In this document: in pieces, positions 30,517 to 41,023 of the stretch
How the letters are laid out: each line of letters begins with the position of its first letter
Position numbering within the stretch: position 1 is the stretch's first letter
NCBI GenBank assembly: GCA_963823245.1
Contig: CAWGKQ010000010.1
Coordinates: 399,218 to 463,217, forward strand
Source of the DNA: JAWVFM01 sp963823245
Lineage (GTDB): Bacteria > Actinomycetota > Thermoleophilia > Solirubrobacterales > 70-9
DNA length: 64,000 nt
Reading direction: 5' to 3'
Notes under the pieces: generated by a model
The model's database searches: none
Seen by the model: only the letters and a program-made list of their open reading frames with translations
Told to the model about the DNA's origin: nothing
Position numbers and translations under genes: made by a program

Positions 30517-31771
30517 ATGGCGAGGAGTGCTATCCAGGGAAGACTCCGCGCCGGCGCCTTGGCGGGCATGCTGGCGCTCATGCTCGTGGCCACAGGACTG
30601 GCCACGGCGGCGTCGCCGCGCGGCAGCGGCGGCACCGGCGCGGGCAGCGGGCACCATCACGGCCATCACCGGCACGGCGCGCGCGGCGCGCGTCGGGCCC
30701 CTCGGCGGCCAGGGAGTGTGGATCTGGTTGCTCGGCCACTCGAGCGGCGGGAGCGTCAACGCGATCGCCAAGCAGGCGCACGCCTCCGGCATCGACACGG
30801 TCTTCATCAAGAGCTCGGACAGCACGAACGAGTGGAGCCAGTTCACGCCGGGGCTCGTCAGCGCTCTCCACGCGCGCGGGCTCGACGTCTGCGCCTGGCA
30901 GTACGTCTACGGCAGCCACCCCAGCGGCGAGGCGAAGCAGGGCATCAAGGCGAAGGCCGACGGCGCCGACTGCCTGATGATCGACGCCGAGGCCGAGTAC
31001 GAGGGCCGCTACGCCGCCGCAAGCATCTACATGCGCAAGCTGCGCCACGGAGTCGGCTCGCGACTTCCCGATCGCGCTGGCGAGCTTTCCGTGGAACGAC
31101 TACCACCCCGGGCTTCCCTACTCGGTCTTCCTCGGCCCCGGCGCGGCGCAGCACGACGCGCCGCAGGTGTACTGGAAGGCGATCGGGACCTCGCCTCAGA
31201 ACGGCCTCGAGCACATGTTCATCCAGAACCGCATCTACCGCCGGCCGATCGAGCCGCTCGGCCAGACGTACGACAACCCGCCGCCGCGCGAGCTCGCCGC
31301 GTTCCGCCACCTCTCGCTCTCCTACGGGTTCCCCGGCGTACTCGTGGTGGTCGTGGCAGGCGACCAAGCCCTCGGAGTGGAAGCTCCTGGGCCGGCCGAA
31401 CCACCGAGCGCACGGATTCAAGAAGACCAAGGTGTACCCGGTCCTCCACCGGGGGAGCGCCGGCGATCCGGTCATCTGGGCGCAGGAGCACCTGATCGGA
31501 GCGGGCGAGAATCTCGGCGTTGACGGCCGCTTCGGCGCGCACACCAAGATCGCGGTCGAGGACTTCCAGTCGCGACACGACATCACGCCGACCGGGACGA
31601 TCGGCCCGCTCACGTGGAAGGCGCTGCTGCAGGTGAAGCCGGTGCGGATCGACTGGTCGAAGCCGCGCAAGACGCTGACGAAGGCCGAGACGCCGCCCGG
31701 GGGCGAGCCCGCCTCGGCGTCGCATGCCCGCGGTCCGCAACGAGATCCCCGCGCACCCGCCGCACGGCTGA
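30517..31771 (+). CDS. Secreted protein with TIM-barrel-like domain and C-terminal peptidoglycan-binding domain (frameshifted)
   Basis: Residues 1-35 form a signal peptide (MARSAIQGRLRAGALAGMLA, then LMLVATGLATAAS). The next domain (GVWIWLLGHSSGGSVNAIAK, IDTVFIKSSDSTNEWSQFTP, DVCAWQYVYGSHPSGEA, ADCLMIDAEAEYEG) looks like a glycoside-hydrolase-type barrel. The C-terminal block YPVLHRGSAGDPVIWAQEHL to TIGPLTWKALL is a PG_binding_1 repeat that would anchor it to the cell wall. Four or more indels interrupt it. The likely real end is a TGA at 31769-31771 (IPAHPPHG). The enzyme activity is unproven. Confidence 0.65.
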
Positions 31772-31814
31772 GCCGCACGGCTCTCGTCCTGGGGCGGTGG
31801 CGTATAACCGCTTC

Positions 31815-33315
31815 GTGGCGACGATCGAGCTGAGCCCCGCCGGACTCCGCCCGGGCGACGTCGTCCAGGTTGCGCGCGGCGGCGCCGAGGTGAGGCTCGG
31901 CGACGAGGGCCGGGCCGCGATGGAGGCGAGCGCGGCGATCGTCGACCGCCTTGCCGACTCCGACGAGCCCGTCTACGGCGTCTCGACGGGCTTCGGCTCG
32001 CTGGCGACGACCCCGATTGCGGCCGAGCGCCGCGAGGAGCTGCAGCGCTCGCTGATCCGCTCCCATGCCGCCGGCATGGGCCCGCCGGTCGAGCGCGAGG
32101 TGGTCCGGGCGATGATGCTCCTGCGCGCCCGATCGCTGGCGATGGGCTACTCGGGCGCGCGGCCGATCGTGGCGGAGCGTCTCCTCGACCTGCTGAACCG
32201 GGACGTCACGCCGGTCGTGCCCGAGCACGGCTCGCTCGGCGCGAGCGGCGACCTCGCTCCTCTGGCGCACGTCGCGCTCGTCCTGATCGGGGAGGGAGAG
32301 GTGCTCGGCGAGGCGGCCGGAACCGAGCCGCTGACGCTGCGCGCAAAGGAGGGCCTGGCGCTCATCAACGGGACCGACGGCATCCTCGGCATGCTCGTTC
32401 TCGCCTGCGAGGACATGCGCACGCTGCTTCGCACGGCCGACGTCGCGGCCGCGATGTCGGTGGAGGCGCTCCTCGGAACCGACCGGGCATTCGCCGAGGA
32501 CCTGATCGCGCTGCGCCCGCAGGTCGGCCAGGCGGCGAGCGCCGCCAACCTCGCGGCGCCTTCTCGCCGGCTCGGAGATCGTGGCCTCGCACCGATACGA
32601 CGATCCTCGTGTGCAGGACGCGTACTCGCTGCGCTGCGCGCCGCAGGTCCTCGGTGCCGCCCGCGACGCCCTCGCGCACGCCGACCGCATCGCCGACGCG
32701 GAGCTCCGCTCGGCGATCGACAACCCCATGGTGCTCCCCGACGGGCGCGTCGAGTCGTGCGGCAACTTCCACGGCGCGCCCCTGGCGCTCGCGTGCGACC
32801 TGCTGGCGATCGCCGTCGCCGACGCCGGCGCGATCGCGGAGCGCCGGACCGATCGGCTCCTCGACGCGAGTCGCTCGCAGGGCCTCCCACCGTTCCTCGC
32901 CGCGGACCCGGGGGTGGACTCCGGGCTCATGATCGCCCAGTACACGCAGGCGGCGATGGTGGCCGAGAACCGCCGCCTCGCGGCGCCCGCGAGCGTCGAC
33001 TCGCTGCCGACGAGCGCCATGCAGGAGGACCACGTCTCGATGGGGTGGGGCGCTGCGCGCAAGCTCCGAGCGTCACTCGCCAACCTGGCGCGCATCGTGG
33101 CGATCGAGCTCGTGTGCGCCGCCCGCGCGCTCGATCTTCGAGCGCCGCTCGTGCCCGCGGCCGGGACGGCCGCCGCCCACGGCGTCGTCCGAAGCGCCGC
33201 CGGCGGGCCGGGGCCGGACCGTTCCCAGGCGCCCGAGCTCGCAGCGGTGGAGCGTCTCGTGGCCGAGGGCGTCGTGGTCGCCGCGGTCGAGGGCGCGATC
33301 GGGGAGCTTCTGTGA
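31815..33315 (+). CDS. hutH: Histidine ammonia-lyase (one frameshift)
   Basis: HutH removes ammonia from histidine to give urocanate, the first step of histidine degradation. It has YGVSTGFGSLATTPI, the MIO-forming triad ASG in GSLGASGDLAPLAHVAL, LALINGTDGILGML, DNPMVLPDGRVESCGNFHGA and the late TSAMQEDHVSMGWGAARKL. An indel near 32565 shifts the frame before GSEIVASHRYDDPRVQDAYS. The length of about 500 residues is normal. GTG 31815 gives VATIELSPAGLRPGD. It is first in the hut operon. Confidence 0.93.
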
Positions 33316-33329
33316 GCGCGAGGATCTAC

Positions 33330-33344
33330 AAAGGAGCTGTTGTG
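33330..33344 (+). promoter_or_regulatory. Shine-Dalgarno and likely true start of hutU
   Basis: AAAGGAG at 33330-33336 is followed 5 nt later by GTG 33342. That frame reads VSAEREPKSL and stops, but removing one T near 33369 joins it to hutU (VSAEREPKSVKGARAVTAPR). This suggests hutU really starts at 33342, with a one-base error. A similar segment precedes hutI (AAAAAGGAG at 37008-37016, then GCGGAGCGCGAAC). Confidence 0.5.
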
Positions 33345-33370
33345 TCGGCCGAGCGCGAACCCAAGAGTCT

Positions 33371-35046
<1,676 letters not shown>

Positions 35047-35096
35047 AGGGTTCGACACCGTATAGGTGCTCAATGCAGCACTCGACGTGAATCACC

Positions 35097-35672
35097 GTGC
35101 CCGTCCGTCCGATCCTCTCTCTCGGTGATCCAATCCTGAGGCAGCGCTCTCGGAGCGTGACGCCCGACGAGCTGGCCTCCCCCGAGATTCAATCCCTCAT
35201 CGACGATCTGATCGAGACCAAGCGCGCCGCTGACGGCGCCGGCCTCGCCGCCAACCAGGTCGGCGAGACGGTGCGCGTCGCCGTCGTCGAGGTCGCGGCG
35301 AACAACCCGCGCTACCCCTACAAGCCGCCGGTGCGGCTGACCGTGATCGTGAACCCGGAGATCGAGCCGCTCGGCGACGAGACGTTCAGGGTCAACGAGG
35401 GCTGCCTCTCGATCCCCGGCCTGCGCGGCGAGCTCGACCGCAGCCTGGACATCCGCGTGCGCTATCTCGACCGCGACGGCAACGAGCGGACCGAGGTCCG
35501 CCGGGGGCTCACGGCCGGGACGTTCCAGCACGAGGTCGACCACCTCGACGGCGTCCTCTTCGTCGACCGGGCGGACCCCCGGACGCTCGCCACGCCGGAG
35601 GAGTACGAACGCCATCAGCGCGTGGACTTCGAGCGCCGGGCTCGCGCGCTGGTCGACCGGGTGGGGTCGTGA
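35097..35672 (+). CDS. def: Peptide deformylase
   Basis: Deformylase removes the N-formyl group from new proteins. The 191-residue product has all three motifs: GAGLAANQVG, EGCLSIPG (metal Cys) and QHEVDHLDG (two metal His and the catalytic Glu). The GTG start at 35097 has no strong Shine-Dalgarno. A short inverted repeat, GTGCT/AGCAC, lies at about 35064-35079 between hutU and def. Its stop overlaps the hutF GTG by 4 bp. A deformylase inside a histidine-degradation operon is unusual. Confidence 0.93.
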   Translation: MPVRPILSLGDPILRQRSRSVTPDELASPEIQSLIDDLIETKRAADGAGLAANQVGETVRVAVVEVAANNPRYPYKPPVRLTVIVNPEIEPLGDETFRVNEGCLSIPGLRGELDRSLDIRVRYLDRDGNERTEVRRGLTAGTFQHEVDHLDGVLFVDRADPRTLATPEEYERHQRVDFERRARALVDRVGS

Positions 35673-36995
35673 AGACGTATTGGTGCGAGCTCGCCTGGCT
35701 CGGGGGCGACATCCCGGAGGCGAGCGTCGTCGTCACCGTCGAGGGCGACCGGATCGCTTCGGTCGCGCCGCGCGTGAGCCCGCCGCCCGTTGAGGCGTAC
35801 CACCTCCTCGGCCTCACGATCCCGGGCCTCGCGAACTCTCACTCGCACGCCTTCCAGCGGGCGATGCGCGGCCGGACCCAGGCGGGGCGCGGCGACTTCT
35901 GGAGCTGGCGCGATGCCATGTACGAGCTGGCGGGCCGCCTCGACCCCGAGCTCTACTTCTCGCTGGCCCGGGCGACGTTCGCCGAGATGGCGCTCGCGGG
36001 CATCACGTGCGTGGGCGAGTTCCACTATCTCCACCACGCACCGGGCGGTGTCCGCTACGACGATCCCAACGAGGTCGGCAAGGCGCTGATCGAGGCGGCG
36101 GCCGAGGCGGGGATCAGGATGACCCTCCTCGACGCCTGCTACCTGCACGGCGGGATCGGCGAGCCGCCCAACGACGTGCAGCGGCGCTTCTCCGACGGCG
36201 ACGCCGAGGGATGGGCGGGCCGCGTGAACGCGCTTTCCGACGGCCCGCGCACGCGCATCGGGGCGGCGATCCACAGCGTTCGCGCGGTCGACCCCGACTC
36301 GGCCGCGAGGGTCGCCGAGTGGGCCGGCGAGCGCCCCCTCCACGCGCACGTGTCGGAGCAGGTGGCGGAGAACGAGGCGAGCCTCGCGGCCTACGGGCGC
36401 ACGCCGACGGCGGCGCTCGCCGACGCGGGCGCCCTCGGTCCCGCGTTCACCGCCGTGCATGCCACCCACCTCACCGCCGCCGACCTCAGCGCGCTGGGGG
36501 GCTCGGGCGCGACCGTCTGCCTGTGCCCGACGACCGAGCGTGACCTGGCCGACGGGATCGGACCGGCGAAATCCCTCCGCGACGCCGGCGCCCGGCTGGC
36601 CGTGGGATCCGACTCGCATGCCGGTCATCGACCCCCTCGAGGAGGCCCGGGCGATCGAGCTCGACGAGCGCCTCGCCTCCGGCGAGCGCGGCGGCTCTTC
36701 CCCCGCCGAGCTGCTCCGCGCCGCGACCGAGAGCGGTCATGCCTGCCTCGGCTGGCCCTCGGCCGGCCGCATCGAGGCAGGGGCCCTCGCGGACCTCGTC
36801 ACCTATCGCCTCGACTCGCAGCGTCTGGCAGGCATCTCCGTCGAGCACGCGATCCCCTCACTCGTCTTCTCGGGGACCGCCGCGGACGTCACGAACGTGG
36901 TGGTCGGGGGTCGCGACGTCGTGCGCGGCGGCGCGCACACCCAGCTCGACGTCGCCGGGGAGCTGGACGGAGCGATGCGGGCGGTCTGGCGGTGA
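35669..36995 (+). CDS. hutF: Formimidoylglutamate deiminase (one frameshift)
   Basis: HutF is an amidohydrolase that deaminates formimino-glutamate to formyl-glutamate in the hut pathway. Metal-site motifs are GLANSHSHAFQRAMRGRTQ, GEFHYLHH, HAHVSEQVAENEA, VHATHLTAADLSAL and AVGSDSHA. After an indel near 36622 it continues with DPLEEARAIELDERLASGER, GRIEAGALADLVTY and ends AMRAVWR. The GTG start overlaps the def stop. HutF plus HutI predicts the five-step route to formylglutamate; a HutG-type formylglutamate hydrolase is not in the window. Confidence 0.92.
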
Positions 36996-37017
36996 GCGCG
37001 GAGCTCGAAAAAGGAGA

Positions 37018-38214
37018 GTGGTTGTTGCGGAGCGCGAACTTTCAGGTGCGGTGAGCACCGTCGTCGTCGACAACATCGGCCAGCTCGTGACGGGCGACCC
37101 CGAGCTGGGCGACGGCCCGCTCGGCGTCGTCGAGGGCGCGGCGCTCGTGATCGACGGCGGGCGCGTCGCTGCAATCGAGCGCGCGGGCGCCGGCGAGGCC
37201 GACGCGCGCATCGACGCCGAGGGCCGCTGCGCCATCCCCGGCTTCGTAGACAGCCACACCCACCTCGTGTTCGCCGGCGACCGCGCCGAGGAGTTCGCAG
37301 AGCGGATGGCCGGGCGCCCGTACGAGGCGGGCGGGATCAGGGTGACGACGAAGGCCACGCGCGCTGCGAGCGCAGAGGAGCTTCGCGCGCTCGCGGCCGC
37401 TCGCCGAGCCGAGGCGCTTCGCGCCGGCATCACGACGCTCGAGATCAAGTCCGGCTACGGACTGGACGTCGCGAGCGAGCGCCGGATCTGCGAGGTCGCC
37501 GCCGAGCTGACCGAGGAGGTCACCTTTCTCGGCGCCCACGCGATCCCGCCGGAGTACGACGGCCGCGGCGACGAATACGTCGCGCTCGTCTGCGGCGAGA
37601 TGCTTGAGGCGTGCGCGCCGCTCTGCCGGTGGGTCGACGTCTTCTGCGAGCGCGGCGCCTTCGACGCCGAGCAGTCACGGGCCGTGCTGGAGGCCGGGCG
37701 CGCTGCGGGGCTCGGACTGCGCGTGCACGGAAACCAGCTCGGGCCCGGGCCCGGCGTCCAGCTCGCGGTCGAGCTCGGCGCCGCCTCGGTGGACCACTGC
37801 ACCTACCTCGACGACGCCGACGTCGACGCGCTCGCCGGCTCGGACACGGTCGCGACCTTCCTGCCGGCGACGGACTTCTCGACCCGCGAGCCCTATCCGG
37901 ATGCGCGGCGAGTCATCGACGCGGGCGCGATGGTGGCGCTGGCGACGAACTGCAACCCGGGCTCGAGCTACACGACCTCGATGGCATTCTGCATCGCTCT
38001 CGCCGTCCGGGAGATGGGAATGACCATCGAGGAGGCGATCGCGGCGGCGACGTCGGGCGGCGCGCGCGCACTTCGCCGCGACGATGTCGGTCGCCTGGCT
38101 CCCGGCGCGCGCGCCGATCTCGCCATCCTCGACGCGCCGCACTACGCCCACCTCGTCTACCGGCCCGGCGTGCCGCTCGTCGCGCGGACGATCGTGGGCG
38201 AAGCGCTCGCTTGA
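37018..38214 (+). CDS. hutI: Imidazolonepropionase
   Basis: HutI opens the ring of imidazolone propionate. It has VDNIGQLVTGDPELGDGPLG, IPGFVDSHTHLVFAGDRAEE (metal HxH), TTLEIKSGYGLD, FLGAHAIPPEYDGRGDEYV, VHGNQLGPGPGVQLAVELGA, SVDHCTYLDDADVDAL, LATNCNPGSSYTTSM and ARADLAILDAPHYAHLVYRP. The frame is intact. GTG 37018 lies only 1 nt after AAGGAG. GTG 37051 (MSTVVVDNIGQLV) is an equally good start by alignment. Confidence 0.93.
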   Translation: MVVAERELSGAVSTVVVDNIGQLVTGDPELGDGPLGVVEGAALVIDGGRVAAIERAGAGEADARIDAEGRCAIPGFVDSHTHLVFAGDRAEEFAERMAGRPYEAGGIRVTTKATRAASAEELRALAAARRAEALRAGITTLEIKSGYGLDVASERRICEVAAELTEEVTFLGAHAIPPEYDGRGDEYVALVCGEMLEACAPLCRWVDVFCERGAFDAEQSRAVLEAGRAAGLGLRVHGNQLGPGPGVQLAVELGAASVDHCTYLDDADVDALAGSDTVATFLPATDFSTREPYPDARRVIDAGAMVALATNCNPGSSYTTSMAFCIALAVREMGMTIEEAIAAATSGGARALRRDDVGRLAPGARADLAILDAPHYAHLVYRPGVPLVARTIVGEALA

Positions 38215-38684
38215 GCGCGGCCGTCGAGCTTCGCGAGGTGCCGCCGGGCGACCCGCGTGCGGATGCCCTCAGCCGCGAGTTGTATGCCGAGGGCGACCGC
38301 CGCTACGGTCAGACCCGCTCGTTCGGCCAGCCGGCCCCGCTGAGCGATGAAGACCCTCCCTACGACGCCGTGCTCATCGCCTGCGTCGACGGCGATGCCG
38401 CCGGACTCGGCGCCGTCCGTCGCCTCGACCCGGCGACGGCGGAGATCAAGCGGATGATCGTCGCGGCCGAGTACCGCGGCAGGGGTATCGGCCGCCTCAT
38501 CCTCGACGACCTCGAGCACCGAGCGCGTGAGCTCGGTTGCGAGTCGGTGAGGCTCGACAGCGCCGCCCGTTTCACGGAGGCGATCGACCTCTACCGCTCG
38601 CGCGGTTACCGCCAGATCCCGCGCTACAACTCGAACCCCCAGGCCGAAGTGTGGTTCGAGAAGGATCTGGCTAGCGCTTCATAG
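38211..38684 (+). CDS. GNAT-family N-acetyltransferase
   Basis: This is a 157-residue acetyltransferase. The acetyl-CoA loop is IVAAEYRGRGIGRLILDDLE (R/Q-x-x-G-x-G/A), and EAIDLYRSRGYRQIPRYNSN is typical of the C-terminal part. The TTG start overlaps the hutI stop by 4 bp (TTGA), so it belongs to the hut operon; the substrate may be an amino acid or intermediate. Its end overlaps the remnant 3' end of an acyl-CoA dehydrogenase gene on the other strand. Confidence 0.8.
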   Translation: MSAAVELREVPPGDPRADALSRELYAEGDRRYGQTRSFGQPAPLSDEDPPYDAVLIACVDGDAAGLGAVRRLDPATAEIKRMIVAAEYRGRGIGRLILDDLEHRARELGCESVRLDSAARFTEAIDLYRSRGYRQIPRYNSNPQAEVWFEKDLASAS

Positions 38685-38741
38685 CCCGCGCAATGACCAC
38701 GCGCTGGATTTCGTTCGTCCCCTCGTAGATCTGGGTGATCT
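38671..38741 (-). pseudogene. Left copy of acyl-CoA dehydrogenase 3' end (original C-terminus)
   Basis: On the minus strand this piece encodes ITQIYEGTNEIQRVVIARAM plus KR and a TAG, the normal C-terminal end of an acyl-CoA dehydrogenase. The first 56 bp are identical to the 3' end of the full gene at 41024-42193, where the same residues continue as SMKTPAKS instead of AMKR. The simplest reading is that the host gene once ended here, against the GNAT gene, before an element integrated. Confidence 0.85.
38686..38741. repeat. attL-like core: 56-bp perfect direct repeat, left copy
   Basis: These 56 bases are identical to 41051-41106 and are in the same orientation. They start CCGCGCAATGACCACGCGCT and end GTAGATCTGGGTGATCT. 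The two copies bound the RTX-like gene and the integrase remnant. The right copy is inside the acyl-CoA dehydrogenase gene. Confidence 0.88.
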
Positions 38742-38822
38742 ACGGCGTAAGCACGAAACCTACCGCTCAGGCACGGAATACCCCGCTGGAACCCGCTGCG
38801 ACCCGCTGGAAACTGGCGCTCT

Positions 38823-38843
38823 GTGGCGCATTTGTGGCGCATC
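38823..38843 (+). repeat. Tandem GTGGCGCAT pair near the left end of the element
   Basis: GTGGCGCAT occurs twice with 2-3 nt between, 81 bp inside the left core repeat. A near-identical pair lies at 40957-40978. These may be arm-type integrase sites or excisionase sites. Confidence 0.55.
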
Positions 38844-39116
38844 ATCCCGTCAGCGGGGGCGGGCGGTCGGTCCCGAAGCTGAGGGCGCGGAGGCTTCGCC
38901 GGAAGCCGAGGCGGTTGAGGCATGAGCCGGGTGGCGGGCTTTCTTCACCAAATCCCTCGGAAATGATGGGCGGGGCCCAGGCGCTCCCGTTCTGCCCGAC
39001 GCCACGGTGACGCTGTACCTGACCCGAAAGTAGGTGTCAGACGCCGAACGACCCCGCCCGAGTCCCGAGCAGCGCGACCGTGACGCGAACCCCCCTGGGC
39101 AGCTAACCTCACGGCG
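38844..39116. other. Non-coding stretch inside the element
   Basis: I see no supported gene between the left end and the RTX-like gene. Around 39014-39040 lies a partly palindromic TACCTGACC...AGGTGTCAG sequence that resembles dispersed intergenic repeats of this lineage; this is a weak call. The rest shows no clear promoter or structure. Confidence 0.4.
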
Positions 39117-40211
39117 GTGCTCGGCGGGACCGCCAAACGAAGCAGGACCCTCCTCGTCGCCACCCTTGTCGCGGCTGGCCTCGCAGCGTTGCTCCTGATC
39201 CCGGAGGCGGGCTCGGCGAGAAGGGCCAGCACCTGCCAGGGCCACACGGTGACGATCCCCGGTACCAACAAGGCGGACAAGCTCAAGGGCACCAGCCACC
39301 AGGATGTGATCAACGGCTTCGGCGGCAACGACAGGATCGATGGCCGCGGCGGCAACGACATCATCTGCGGCGGCGGTGGCAGCGACACGATCGCCGGCGG
39401 ATCCGGTGATGACAACCTCCAAGGGTTCGATGGCAACGACACGCTTGTGGGCGACTTCATCAACTCGACCGTCAGCGGCCGCGGCAAGGACGTGATCGAA
39501 GGAGGGGCCGGCAACGACCTCATGGTCGGCGACGTCTACTCGACGCATGGGCATGCGTCGGGTGCCGGCCGGGACACGCTGAACGGGGGGCCCGGCCACG
39601 ACAGGGCGATCGGGGACGCCGACGCGACGCGAGGATCCGCGACCGGCTCGGGCCACGACAGGATCCAGATGGCGCAGGGCAGGGACCTCGGGATCGGTGA
39701 CGCGCTCGCCCCCCATTCGGCCGCGGGATCGGGGCACGACTTCATAAGGGTCGACGAGCACCATGACCTTGGAGCGGTGGGCGATGCGATGATCACCGGC
39801 TCGGGCACGGCCACCGGGACGGGAAATGACGAGCTCGTCGGCTTCATCGGCAACGACTATCTGATCGGCGACGCCTACGCACCCAAGGGCGACGCGACCG
39901 GCTCCGGCAACGACCGCGCCAGCGGCGGGGACGGCAGGGACTCGATCGTCGGTGACAGCGCCGCAGCGGCCACCGCGACCGCCAGCGGCCACGACACCCT
40001 CCAGGGCGACGAGGGCAACGACCTCCTGGTCGGCGACAACCAGAAGGTGGGCCACGCCAAGCTCAAGGGCGGCGGTCCCGACCTCCTGCGCGGCGGCGAC
40101 AACAACGATCGGTTCAACGCCGGCCCCGCCCGCGACACCTGCCAGGGCGGCACGGGCCACGACCGCGATCTCTCCCACCCGCGCTGCGAAAAGCGAAGCA
40201 GCATTCCCTAA
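39117..40211 (+). CDS. Secreted RTX-like calcium-binding repeat protein
   Basis: The 364-residue product has a signal region (LLVATLVAAGLAALLLIPEA) and then many GGxGxDxxx nonapeptides such as GGNDRIDGRGGNDIICGGGG. From residue 110 on, a longer unit of about 33 residues recurs, with IGDAxA...ATGSGHDxI...GxD. Such repeats fold as calcium-bound beta-rolls outside the cell. Two Cys lie near each end. GTG 39117 is the start. It is the only cargo gene of the integrated element. No type I secretion genes are nearby. Confidence 0.75.
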   Translation: MLGGTAKRSRTLLVATLVAAGLAALLLIPEAGSARRASTCQGHTVTIPGTNKADKLKGTSHQDVINGFGGNDRIDGRGGNDIICGGGGSDTIAGGSGDDNLQGFDGNDTLVGDFINSTVSGRGKDVIEGGAGNDLMVGDVYSTHGHASGAGRDTLNGGPGHDRAIGDADATRGSATGSGHDRIQMAQGRDLGIGDALAPHSAAGSGHDFIRVDEHHDLGAVGDAMITGSGTATGTGNDELVGFIGNDYLIGDAYAPKGDATGSGNDRASGGDGRDSIVGDSAAAATATASGHDTLQGDEGNDLLVGDNQKVGHAKLKGGGPDLLRGGDNNDRFNAGPARDTCQGGTGHDRDLSHPRCEKRSSIP

Positions 40212-40224
40212 CGCCGGGGCCGAA

Positions 40225-40956
40225 ATGGCCCGAAAAAGCCCCCTCGACAACCTCCTCGGCCCGACGACACGCCGGGAACTGTCAGCGTTGAAGTCGCCGG
40301 AGCTGGGAATCGCCGAACCGCCCGATCTCGCCGAAATGACGATGGGCGAGAACATCGAATGGTCGAACGACGCAGCGCGACGAGCACGAGCGCGCCCTGT
40401 GGGGCACGCTCGTACGCCGGTCTGCGGTTGGGCGAGACACAGGCACTCCGTTGGGAGGCGGTCAACCTCGCTCGCGGGACGATCCGCGTCGAGCGGGGAA
40501 TGGGACGCCAAGGAGGGCGAGATCGAACCCAAGAGCCGCGCTGCGGTGCGCACCATCCCAATCGTGCCGACCCTGCGTGACCTGCTCGTCTCCCACAAGA
40601 CGAGCGCGGACCGCGACCAGGGCTTCGTGTTCGGCACCGCCAACAAGCCCTTCTGCCCGCGCTCGGTGACCGACCGGGCTGATACGGCGTGGCGCAAGGC
40701 GGGGCTCCGGCCAATCACCCCGCACGAGGCAAGGCATGTCTGCGCTTCGATCCTGATTGCCTCGGGGCTGAACGAGAAGAAGGTCACCGTTCCGATGGGC
40801 CACAGCTCTATCTCGACCACCTACGACATCTACGGGCACCTGTTCGAGGGCTCGGAGGCGGAGGACGCGGAGCAGGTCGCCGCATATCTCGACGCTCAGC
40901 AGGAGTGCGCAGCGGAGCAGGTTCGGGCGGCTGAGTCCGCCCCGACGAGCGGCTGA
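40225..40956 (+). pseudogene. Tyrosine recombinase/integrase, C-terminal catalytic part (truncated, frameshifted)
   Basis: The catalytic domain is readable across frames: ALWGTLVYAGLRLGETQALR (first Arg), KSRAAVRTIPIVPTLRDLL (beta-strand Lys region), ITPHEARHVCASILIASG (HxxR), MGHSSISTTYDIYGHLFE (His and the nucleophile Tyr). All catalytic positions are kept. The N-terminal arm-binding and core-binding domains are absent, replaced by about 45 unrelated residues. At least two indels lie near 40410 and 40500. The TGA overlaps the right tandem-motif site. Confidence 0.8.
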
Positions 40957-40978
40957 GTGACGCATTTTGTGGCGCATC
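40957..40978 (+). repeat. Tandem GTGRCGCAT pair near the right end of the element
   Basis: GTGACGCAT is followed by GTGGCGCAT with 4 nt between, in the same orientation as the left pair at 38823-38843. It lies 72 bp inside the right core repeat, just after the integrase stop. Confidence 0.55.
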
Positions 40979-41023
40979 GGGCACAACTCTGCCCTTCGGC
41001 GTCGCTGCGAACCGGACGCGTCA

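Noticed and set aside
39300..40150. Short repeated units that could look like a CRISPR array
   Set aside because: The repeats are in-frame GGxGxD coding units in one long protein with irregular spacing, not identical repeats with unique spacers.
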